Shown here: in pieces, positions 23,648 to 34,600 of the stretch
Position numbering within the stretch: position 1 is the stretch's first letter
Layout of the letters: each line of letters begins with the position of its first letter
Source: Atrichornis clamosus
Lineage: Eukaryota; Chordata; Aves; Passeriformes; Menuridae
Assembly (NCBI GenBank): GCA_013400975.1
Contig: WBMZ01014158.1
Location: 1 to 64,000, forward strand
DNA: 64,000 bases
Direction: 5' to 3'
Program-made: the position numbers and the translations under genes
The notes under the pieces: generated by a model
Told to the model about the DNA's origin: nothing
What the model saw: only the letters and a program-made list of their open reading frames with translations
Databases searched by the model: none

Positions 23648-26600
23648 GTTTTTAGCTGAACCCTCCTGACATCTCGGCAAACGCTGGGATCTGTGCCCAC
23701 GTTCCTGAGCTGGTGGACAGGAAGGGGAGAGCTGGGGGAGGCTGCTTGCTGCTGCCTCACTGACAAGCCTGTCTCTTGCTGGAAGGTGGTGGTTGCCAGC
23801 TGGATGGAGAAGGGCGCTAAACTCCAGTGCAAATCCCTGACCTTTTCACCTGTCTTGGGTTGAAAGCACTAAGTAATTCTTGGTGTCTTTCTGTGTGAGG
23901 GTAGTGCTTGAGATGATCTCAAGGCTCTCATGAAGATGGAGACTTCCCCAGTTGGACCTTTCCAGCCCTGTGATGTATTTTCAGGCTGTCTTTTTACTCT
24001 TTTCTAACTTTTGCTGTGACGTGTTCAAGGAGTTCTGCCAAAGTTATTGTGACTGCTGTGCATGGCTGCTGCAGCTTTCAGGAACAGAACAGGTTTGGAA
24101 ATGGAAGAACATGAAGGGAGTCCTCTGAAGGTGGGAATAGGAATGCAGATGCAGGTTGCCTTAGATCACCTTAGCCTGTATATGGAATAAGAGCAGGCTA
24201 TTAAGGTAATAACTAACGTCAGCTGTATTTTTGTGCTGTATTTTCACTTGTTTCTTTCAACCTCTCAACATAAGCAGTGAAATGAAGCCTGGTTGTGTAA
24301 GACATCTTGGATGTTAAGGTTTCTTGCCCTGAGTGTGAAAACAAATGTGTGCAACTTTCAGAGAACATACCCTTCAGAAGAGAAAGAAGCATCCAGAGAA
24401 GAGGCTTTGTTGCAGCTTGGGGCAACTCTTGTCTGTGTAGGCCATAAGCAATTTTTAACATCTGCAGATAAATCTGTGTGGAGAATGGGAGGAGAAATAA
24501 GCTGTTGTGTTGCTGCTCTGTAGTGTTTGGATGGTGAGCAGCTTGTGCAGAGTGTGTGCCCCACGTTTGGTGCTCTGGTCGAATTCCCTGTCAGGGGTCA
24601 GCACCCCTGCTTAGAGCCCGTGGGTGTTGCACTGAGAGAAATAAAATACATGTTATTTCTGCTTTCACTGCACACTGTGACCCAGCTAGCCTTACGTGGA
24701 AGTTGACAGCCATGGTGGTTGTTTCTCTACCACGGTGTGGAAATAAGGCTTCCTAGTGCTCCGCACACAAGGCACCATTAGTGTGCAGTGGGATTTTTTG
24801 TAGCAAAGCACCAGGCTCGGCAGCCAAATGACAAATTTTCTTCCCCTCCATTGCTGCAGCGTGTGTGACATCTTTCATGGTGTAACCTGTTCTTCTCATA
24901 CCTTGATAAAGCCACAAGCAGGAGGTGGGAAGGCATGCTACTGTTTTCTCTTTTGAGGTGATGGCTTATCAGGGTGCTCTAGCTGATGAGTGTCAAAAGC
25001 AAGATGATGTTTTAATCTTCCAGATTATTCGTTTAAAAGACAAATTTAAGAAATCCTCATGAGTAAGTCACTGTTTGAGGAATTTATGTGTTCTAAACAG
25101 CAAAAATACAATGGAGCTGTTTAAGACAAAAAAATGTGTGCTTTTCAAGTATGTGGTTCCAACATGATTAAAAAAACTGGAGGGTTTTTTTCCCCCCCTT
25201 AGCAGGGGGCTAATGCTTTGGGCTAATGCTTTTTTTATGCTTAATGATCTGTGGTGGTTTTAGTCTACTTATTGGTAAGAAAACATCACTTCATCTTTAT
25301 TATGTCATCTTATTTGGATCAGTTCTCTCATGTCTGGCAATAATAGGTGACAACGAATAATCTCCTCTGCATCATTTGAGGATCTGAAAGTTGCCTCCGT
25401 GTTCATCTTAATCTTTTTCATGGAAATGTGTTAAATTCAATTAATATGAGTTTGAAATCCAGTCTTTAAGCACGCTGAGTTTGAATGCAGTACCTCTGAG
25501 GAGCCTTCAAAGCAGAGGTATGTGAGCATCTCTCTTCTGCTATCCCTGCTGTCAACATGGAGAGCAGCTGCTGTTAGTGGGTGCACCTAGAAGAAGGCTC
25601 TGAGGCCTTGGTATCGTTGAAAAAATCAGAAACTCATATGCTGAATTTTTGGCTTCTGGTCCACCCCTTGAATAATTTCCTTTCTCTATCCTTGTCTGAA
25701 TGTGAGGTGTTTGTGCAAGATTCTGGCAACCACGATAGCAACATGTCTTCCCCTAGAAGAGAGGGAGCTGTCAGGCACAGTTTTTCTCATGTTTCAACAT
25801 TTTGCATAGCTGAAGTTGCATGCGGTACCTACTTCTGTATTACTGGAGAGTAACTACAAGAATACCACACTGGAAGAAAGTTCTTGGATTGACAGGATCT
25901 GGTCTCCCTGGCCCCCAGACCTAGCCAACAGCTGGGGTATTCCGCAGTGCTCAATAAGGCCAGAAATCCACAACCCGTGGTGGGAATATACTCTGTGAAC
26001 AGGAAAGAGGACATAACCAGGGTGTTCTGCTGTCCATTCGCTTAACATTCCAAACACTGACACCAGTAAAGCTTTTCCTAACCACTGCCTGTGGAAGAAT
26101 TCCGATGGAGGCTGTGTCTTTCAAGAGAGCAGTTGCTGTAAGATACCAGAGGTAGGGTTTGGAAATTGAAATGTATACATTGGAAAAATTAGTGTGCTTC
26201 TGTAGCGTGGCGTTCATGGATTGGGAAGAGTGGTTTAAAGGTTTGAAGGTTTTTTTTTCCTCTTGTCCCATATTGCTTCTTGCGTATTAGTTGGTTATTT
26301 TCCTCTTGTTTTCTTGAATCTTGTAATGGATTTTGGGAAGTCATAGACTTAACATAATTATCTTTCTAATTATTGCATCATTAGAGATTTATTTTGTTGG
26401 AGGCTTATTGAATTCCCTTAAGTCCAATTTTGGGTGGTTTTGCTTAGCTTTTCAAGCTGAAGAGCTGTGTTCTGTAGAATAACTGGCTGGCGTGGTCAAG
26501 CCTGTAACTCCTTGGGTTTATTTTTTCCAGTAAAGTGAACCTCCTGGTTTATATAATCTGCTGCTCTTTGTCTGTCACAGCTGTGTAGAGGGGTGTGTGT

Positions 26601-28765
26601 GGAATGTACCTGTTGTGTGATCCCTGCTGAAGGGAGGGTTGGTGCTGGTGCCCAGTCTGCTGAGCAAAGCTGCTGGGTTGTTTTTGTGAGGGCTTCACTC
26701 TGTCCTCATTTGCTTGATTTTGTTTTTTTTTTTTCCCCTCACTCTTGTTTCTTGTTGATTGCTCCTGGAAAGGAAAAGGTTCTTGGTTTTGAGTGTCAGC
26801 ACAATGGCATGAAGGTCACGTGCAGGAGTGTGTAATCAGTAAAGCACATGCAGAATGGAGACTGCAGAGGTGAAATGTGTGAATTGAGAGGAATGACAGA
26901 ATATCTTCATTCTTCCCCAAATGGAGGAATCCTCTACCTTTTTCTGCTGAGCACTTCTGAAGGCCTGTTTCTTTATTACTTTAGTTTTTATTGTTAATAT
27001 TTTTATGTATGCAATAATGATTGTCTTGTTTTTGGTCTGATGGATGAGATTAAATAAGCTGCCTCTGTCTGCTAGGGCCAGAAAGCTGAGAGGTGAAGAA
27101 ATAGCTTCATCTTGGAGACCATGAGAGTGGGGCATAGCATCAGAGGTTGAGGGCCAGACTTTCTTTTGAATGTGCAACATGATCATTATGAAAAAAGCCT
27201 CATGGACATGGAGTAGCTGTTCAAAAACCAGCAGCTGGGTGCAGAGTGGTGTGAAAATAGCTTGTGTCTGGTGGGACAGTGAGATTTGGGTGGGGTGTTT
27301 TATTTTTTTAGTAACAGATGACTCAAGTACCCTAAAAACAGGTCCAGGGCAGGATCTGTTCCAGCATGGAATGTCTGGTAATGCTGGCATTAATTCCCTC
27401 ATCACAGTTCCGCTGTTGTGGAGTGGTAAAATTTCATACGTTTTTGTAGAAGAAGGATTGAAGAACTGGACCTTCAACTCAAAATGAATCAAATTTGTCA
27501 ACCATCTGTTTGACTCTCGTGTGGCAGCTAGTATCAGGCTTCTGTATATGCCTTGAAAGTGATGCAGGTAGTGTGTTATGTTGTTTAATCCTGGTGTTGA
27601 CAGATTAGTTCCTTCTGGCTTGCTCATAGTGGTGTTTTTGTGTGCTAAAAAAAGGTTTGTCTAATTAGAGATGCGTTGGCATCTTGGGTAGCATAAATAT
27701 TTCAGGAAGGATCTTCTGGACATGCTCTTCCTTGTAGCAGTCAGGGAGTCCTCATCCTGCCAAATACTTGATGGTTAAAGTCAGCAAATGCCAGAAATAT
27801 CTTGTTAATTCATCTTCACATTATTTGTGGAATGAAATCGGGAAATTGTTAATTTTATTAATATAATAATGATAATAATTCTAGTAAGCCAACTCCTCGG
27901 ACAGCTTGCAGAGAAGACTGAGTCACAGACTTGCTGCCTGAGCAGGGAATAGTTCTGCATCAAAAGGAGATGAGAGGGACCTTTGGCATACATGTGGAGT
28001 GCTGTCATAGTGCAAAAGAGCTGAAACACCTCATGTTAAAGCCGGTGAATTACATCAGACTTTGCACATGGCTCTGTTCCGATGTTTGTGCCTCAGCCCA
28101 GCGGGAGCAGAGGGTGATTCCATTCTGCATTGTTTGGAGGATAACATAAGTCATGTGGTCCATGGAAGAGTTGCTTTAGCAGTGTGGGTGGCACCTCTGT
28201 ATCAAGGGCAGATAAAGAACTGGATGCAAAATAAGAACAAAATATCCACCTCAGAGCTTTCTTTGAAATCCGGTTGACGCAGGGTGGAGGTTGCATTTCA
28301 CAAGGAAAATTACAGCTCTCCTGGCCGTGGTGAATTCTGCTCAGGCAGAGAAGGGTTTGTTCAGGCTGGAACACAGGAAAAAATCTTCTAAGCAGGCTGA
28401 TTTCAGCTTCCATTCCATCTTGGGGAAGCTTGCAAATGCATTGTATAGTTGCTGCACTGCAGTAATAATTCTGTATGTTTAGAGTAGTTAGTTCAGTCAT
28501 CTAGTGCTGTCTTTCTACAATAGGAAAATGATGTAAGCCCACAGGATTTTTCAAATCTGGAAAATGCGGTATCTCTTTTTCACTGAAGTTTGTTTTAGGA
28601 AAGCTCTTGTGCCTTGCATACTTTAAGTCACTTCTTAATAGTCTAATTACTATATTGTCAAAATATAGGATGTTAGCATTGTGTAATCAATCAGTCATAC
28701 AACAGTCATGCTTGGAAGTGTCACTGCAGTGTTGTGGCTTTCATACTGTTTTTTTAAAAATTAGT

Positions 28766-28783
28766 ATTTATTTATTTATTTAG
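28766..28783 (+). repeat. (ATTT)n short repeat
   Basis: TATTTATTTATTTATTTA follows a T/A-rich stretch. It contains overlapping ATTTA pentamers, but an AU-rich stability element has meaning only in a mature 3' UTR, and this is intron. Treated as a simple repeat. Confidence 0.85.
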
Positions 28784-28896
28784 GAAGTTACAAGTCCAAG
28801 CACTTAAACAGAGGCCTTGGGAATCATGTTGTTATCTGTACTGTAAGCTAAGTCTGCTGATTTGCCCACAGGGGTCTGAAAAGAAAAGAAAAGAAT

Positions 28897-29531
28897 GCCC
28901 CATCCCTGTGTGCTGGGAGCCCAGAGCCCCCCGTGTGCTGGGCTGCACCCAAACCCCGTGGGCAGCAGGAATAGGAGGGAGGGGATTCTGCCCCTCTGCC
29001 CCCTCAGGTGAGACCCCACCTGCAGAGCTGCATCCAGCCCTGGGGCCCAGCACAGGAAGGACATGGAGCTGCTGGAGCCAGGCCAGGGGAGGGGCACAAA
29101 AATGATCACGGGGATGGGACACCTCTCCTGTGAAAATAGTCTGAGAGACTTGGGGTTGTTCAGCCTGGAGAAGAGCAGGCTTCAGGGTGACCTAATTGTG
29201 GCCTTCCAGTACCTGAGGGGAACCTACAAGAAAGATGGAGAGAGACTGTTTGCAAGGGCCTGAAGTGGCAGGACAAGGGGGAACAGCTTTAAACTAACAG
29301 AGAGTAGGGTTAGATCCAATATTAGGAAGAAATTCTTCCCTGTGAGGGAGCTGAGGCCCTGGCACAGGTTTCCCAGAGAAGCTGTGGCTGCCCCATCCCT
29401 GGAAGTGTCCAAGGCCAGGTTGGATGGGGCTCTGAGTGACCTGGGATAGTGGAAGGTGTCCCTCCCGTGGCAGGGGGGTTGGAATGAGATGATGTTTAAG
29501 GTGCCTTTCAACACAGACCTTTCTATAAGTT
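28897..29531 (+). mobile_element. CR1 LINE, 5'-truncated copy (sense)
   Basis: This is a well-preserved CR1 3' region. The start contains 'ggctgcacccaaaccccgtg' and 'gtgagaccccacctgcagag'. The translated end of ORF2 reads LGLFSLEKSRLQGDL and then VAFQYLRGTYKKDG. The 3' part has 'ccaatattaggaagaaattc', 'gcccatccctggaagtgtcc'-like text and 'ttggaatgagatgatg' close to the terminus. It looks like a different CR1 subfamily from the copy at 13299. It is sense to APP in intron 1. ORF remnants across it are not host genes. Confidence 0.92.
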
Positions 29532-31207
29532 AAAGACGCGATTCTGTGAGAGGTTGAGTAGTAACAATGTTTTCTTGGATGTAAGCATCCATGAAATGGA
29601 ATGCCATCCTCTTACAAGCTATTCTTTTGCAGTCCAGTTTTAGCAGGAAAAGTTGAATAACAAATAGCATAAAAAAGGAATGAGGATACTGTACAGAAGA
29701 ATTCTTCTTTCATGAGATGCTTAAGTCTGGTAGTGGAAATGTGATGAATGAGATGTGAAACTCTCTTACAGTCATCAGCTACTTCACATTAATTTCTGAA
29801 AACTGGAGACTGCTATTCTGTTTGAAAATAAGTCAATAAATTACTGATCATTGACATTTGAGGGATAAAGTTTGTTTGAGAAGCTGACATTGGTCAAATG
29901 TTAACCTGCTTATCAAGTTCACTGGACTAGGATTATTCTTCAATTTTTGACTGAACAGATAGAATTTAAATTTGTTTCATGTTATTGAGTCTGTCTCTGC
30001 ATATAGTAATTTTCCATTTCAAATCATTCCCAGGTGCACATGCATTGAAATAGGCTTAAAATATAACAAAAAAAAAAAAGGTGCTTTAATATAACTGCAA
30101 ACTAGAAGTTAGGGCTTTTTTTAATACTTGCTTTCACCTTGTAGTTTCACTTTTGCTGCAGTGCGTTTCATGGGTATGATAGGACCTCAGAAGTTATTGC
30201 TGAGCATGCAGTAGTTTCGTGGCCTGTTGCATTGCTGTGAAATGTGCTCTCACTTTTCTTCTACTTTATGTATTTATTTAAGATAAAATAAGTGATAGTG
30301 CCTCTGAGTGTTTGAATGGAAAATACAATACTGGGATTAGATGGTTTACAGTGATTTATTTCAGTGGAAAACCTTAACTTGTTCTGTAAAACAGTCTTGT
30401 GTTTGTTTTGGGGTAGTGACAGCCTTGCAGATGATGAAGTTTGGATGCAGCATCACTGGCATTTCTGCACGTGTAGATGTACCAAAAGAAATCATAACAC
30501 TTGTCATATTTGCTGGTATCATTAAACACTTCTTTTGTCAAACTTGTACACTTGCTGAATTTCATTTTTTTTCTTCTCTTTTTCCAAATGAATAGAAGAT
30601 CATTAAGTCTGACAGGATTAGGGTTTTTTTGTCTTGTTTACCCTGCTGTTATTGGTCAAGACATATAGCTGTGTAAATGACCAAAGACTGTTTCAAAATC
30701 TAAATGAATAGCTTGGTGGCAAGATTGGCTTGTTTTTATTTCTGTCTTCTTATGCACTTTTTATTCAGCTTATAAAATCTTGATTTTATTCCACCCCCTC
30801 TATCTCCCCATCCCCCATGTTAATACTTAGTTGGTGCTACACTAGATTTAGTGCTTCCTGAAAGTCAGTCCAGTCTTGGATAATTTTGGTCAATCTGCTT
30901 GTTATCCTTTTTCTTCCTGCCAAAATAGCAGTTTTTATAAAAAACCGTGACTAAACCACGTGGAGGCACCTGAAGGCTGGGGAGGCTTGGTAGGCCTGAG
31001 GGTTTTCAGTTGCTGTTGTATCAGTGGCTAACTGCAAGATCTGTAAATCTGGCCATGGGCTCCTGAGGTAACTCCAGAGGAGACCTGGTCATGTAAGAGT
31101 CGTCCTTGCTCCTGCCATTATCCCCTTGCCCTCAGTGGTGGACATCATCACCCAGAGCAAACTGCTGGGGCTGCTGGCCTGGTGGTGACCACGGCGGTGA
31201 CCCAGAG

Positions 31208-31660
31208 GTTGGAACGGGATAGCGTGTTTCAGCTGGGAGGCGTCCAGTGGCCATCCAGTCCAGCTGCCTGACCAAGCTGCAGCCTCTTACTAAGGGTTGT
31301 TACTAAGCCCAGTTGCTGCTGACAGGCTTGGGGCATTGCCCGCCTCTCCAGGAAGCCTGTTCCAGTGTTTGACCACCCTCTCGGGGAAAAAAATGCTCCC
31401 TAATGTCCGGTCCAAACCTCCCCTAGCACGGGGTTGAGCCATTCCCACGCATCCCATCNNNNNNNNNNNNNNNNNNNNNNNNNNNNNNNNNNNNNNNNNN
31501 NNNNNNNNNNNNNNNNNNNNNNNNNNNNNNNNNNNNNNNNNNNNNNNNNNNNNNNNNNNNNNNNNNNNNNNNNNNNNNNNNNNNNNNNTTTACTAGCTTT
31601 GTTGCTCTCCTCTGGATGCATTCAAGCACCTCCACATCTTCTTAAATTAAGACACTCAAC
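31208..31660 (-). mobile_element. CR1 LINE fragment (antisense), containing an assembly gap
   Basis: Both sides of the N run belong to CR1 in reverse orientation. Left of the gap are 'ggaagcctgttccagtgttt', 'gaccaccctctcgggg' and 'ccaaacctcccctagcac'. Right of it, the minus strand encodes MEVLECIQRRATKLV, the CR1 ORF2 segment that precedes the LGLFSLE motif. The gap therefore hides the middle of the same element. Confidence 0.87.
31459..31588. other. Assembly gap (130 N)
   Basis: An unbroken run of 130 N lies inside the CR1 at 31208-31660. CR1 sequence on both sides indicates the missing bases are CR1 and not a host exon. From consensus spacing, the missing segment should include the LGLFSLEK-coding region of ORF2. 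Confidence 0.99.
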
Positions 31661-34600
31661 TTGAAGGCTGTGGGAGTGTGGCTTTCAGGGGTTTTTTTTG
31701 GAAGCAGACATGTTGCTGGTAGGCGGCTCCGTAGCGTTGGTGGTAGGTAAGAAACTCTCGACACTGCACTTACAGACTAATGTATATTCACTATGTTCAT
31801 GTAGCTGTGCAAAGATCTACCTTCTCTGACTTGCTGGGATACTACTCTGTCATACTTCCTCACACTTATAACCTCAGAGATGTCGATCTTTGTAGCTAAA
31901 TTTTGGCTTTTAATCACTCTCGGAGGAGCGTGGAAATGTGTGCAAGACGATGCTGGACAGAGTCAGCATGCGAGCTAGGCTTCTGCTGCTCTGGTGGTTC
32001 TCCTCGTTGCTTCCTAGTGATTCCAGTGGCCCCAGGGAGGGAAATCCCTGCTCTCTGGTGTGTGTGTTCACACGTGCACATGCAGACCTGCTCTCCATTA
32101 CAGACACTAAAGCAAAGTTTCTGCTCAAGTCTTCGAATATCTCTCGTAAACATTGATTCGCTCAGGTCTTTAGGGAGGGGAGCCCTCGCCTCCCTGCTGC
32201 TCCGTGGGATAGCCTTGTGAGCTCAGTGCTTAGTCTTGGCATGTTTTTGGTTTGGTTTTGATCATGATTTCAGGGTAGACAGATGCCTTGGGGCTGAGTT
32301 GGGATGTCATTCTACAAGTACTTGGAACGTGACCTGAGGGACACACTAAAACATATGGAATAAATACGGCCTGTGCCTCAGGACCTTGTGAAGGCTGTGA
32401 GTGAGGAGAATGGCTGGCTGTCAGAAGATGGTTTTGAGAATACTGTATTTTCCTCTGCAGGCTTGAAGGGAGACTGGCTTTTAATTTTTCTGTGGAGCAG
32501 GTGATCCTTGAGCTGCTGTGGAGATGCGGGTGTTGCACTCTGGTGATGATGCATTTTGGCATCACTGTTTACGAAGCAGGCCAGGAGCACAGTGCACAGA
32601 TATTTGCACCTGGGTTAAACAGGTTGTAGTCAGGGCAGATAAACTTCTCCAGCTTTCCGGGAGCTTTTTGATTAAGTGTTTCTCGGGCAAATTTTGGATG
32701 ATGGCTTTTTGTGAAGGAGCTATGGGTGTTCCCAGGGTTTTCTGCAAGTTAGGAGCAGGGCCATTTTTGCTGCTGTTTGCGATAAACATTTGTCTTCCTG
32801 GAGGAGCAACTGTACTGTGCAGTTTTACTGAACAATCAGTAAAATGTTTTCCTGACCTATTTCTCAAGGCTGTTGATGACAGTAATTGCTGCTGCTGTTT
32901 CTATATGAACATTATACAATAAAATACTGTTTCTAAATTATTCATGTTGGTTTTGTGAACCTCTTACTCTGGTTCATCTCTAAGGAAGAGTGAGGAGATA
33001 GAAAATTTTCCTTGGTTGTGACAAGCAGCCATCCTAAAGTTGTGGGGAGACAGTAATTTGATATTTCCTTCTTTTTTAATTTGGGTGGTTTATTTTTATT
33101 TCTTTTTTGTCCTGATTGCATTTAAAAGAAAGAAAGAGATTTTTCATTGTGTGTTTGGATGGCATTTGTCTGGTTTGAACTATAGACTTCTAGAACATAG
33201 CAAGAACCTTCACTTATAGGGTGCTGCAGGCCTGTCAGTCCAGTGGAAGAGACTTGGGCTTTCCACTGGGAATAACAAGTCTCTGTATTGTGTTTTGCTC
33301 ACTGAATGTGTAGGGCAAGTAGAGAGTCCTTTTACACTCAATTTTTACTTCTGCTCTTCACAGGAAAACCAGTTATGAGTGGCCCCACTTCAAAGATTAT
33401 TATTTCTTTTATTTCGTTAATAGTCACAGAGGAAGCAGACTGCTCTTTGTGCAAGTTGATGCTGCTTTACTTAATGAGAAATCTGAGATTTCACCCTGAA
33501 TATGGTATAAAAATTTTGAGGAAGCATAGCCATGGTGATTGGATATGCTTAATTCTTCACATTATTTGAACCCTTTTTTAATGATTATTGTCAACAGAAA
33601 TTGTTAAACCTGAGAGCTGTAGTCTCTGACTTCTTGGTTGAAGGTTTGAACTGGTATTAGCATTGACAATGGAAATCAGGGAGGGCTTGTTTTAATCATA
33701 TCCCAAAATAAGGAGGAAAGTTGTTGTTCTTGAGCAAGTTGTAGATATGGAGGTTGTTACTCAATGTCCACTCCTTGAAGGTAATTGCAAATGAAGCAAT
33801 TAATGCGAATTAAATACACTTTGAATGTTTATAAAAGTGGCTTCAGGTTAGTGTTTGCAGAATAAAACAATATAAATCATAGAAGCTGTCATAGGGACTT
33901 CTAGGGAATGGTTTTTGATGCTTCAGTGGTTAATAACAGCACGTACAAGGTCAGATGCTTATTTCTGTATTATTTTGTAGTCCTTGATTGTAGAAAGATA
34001 GCAGAGCTATCTGAAGTAAAGTTGTGTTATTTTGGTTCCCTGATGGAAAACCTCTTGATATCGGCTGCAAACCTTGCAGCCTGTTTTCTGGATATAACCT
34101 GAGTTGTGAAAAAAGCCAACACTTGTTGGTGAAATAGGGATTATGAAGAGCTATTAGCAAATACACTAATTGTTTTTGTAACTGCCGAAAGCAATGACAG
34201 AGAGTGGAGGGGGAGAGGGCAATGCTTTCTGACTTAAATAGCAATAGTGTTTGATAGGAAAAGGTCTTTTGATGTTTTGATGGAAAGGTAGTGAGCTAAA
34301 GAACTCCACACACTTTTTTGTTAATGTAAGGTATTCCTTATTAGAGTGTTGTAATTCGAAAAACTTATTTCAGTCGTCTCTAGTCTGCTGTCAAAATCCT
34401 TTTTGAGTGTCTCAGAAATGGTATAAATGGCATCCAGCATGCTGTGTGGACATGCATCTCCCCTCAAATAGATGTGTTAAACTGCCAGGCCTGGAATACA
34501 GGAAAGCAGAGGCATCTCTTCCACATCTTAACATGGGAAGGAAACAGATTTCCTACATCTTAGTCTTTTAATGTTTGCATTATTTCTTTTTTTTCTTTTC

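Larger units (their letters stand above)
20076..28896. other. Intron 1 block, no recognised repeat
   Basis: 8.8 kb of intron holding only the short (CTG)5 tract, the (ATTT)n run and an unexplained long open frame on the minus strand at 26836-27627 (see findings). No known protein recognised. Confidence 0.55.

Noticed and set aside
28766..28783. Overlapping ATTTA pentamers as an AU-rich mRNA decay element.
   Set aside because: Sequence is intronic, so it would not be present in mature APP mRNA.
29063..29263. 66-codon open frame with LGLFSLEKSRLQGDL.
   Set aside because: Again CR1 ORF2 remnant within the 28897-29531 element.
31400..31664. Open frames running through the N gap on both strands.
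   Set aside because: They exist only because N codons are not stops; the flanks are CR1.
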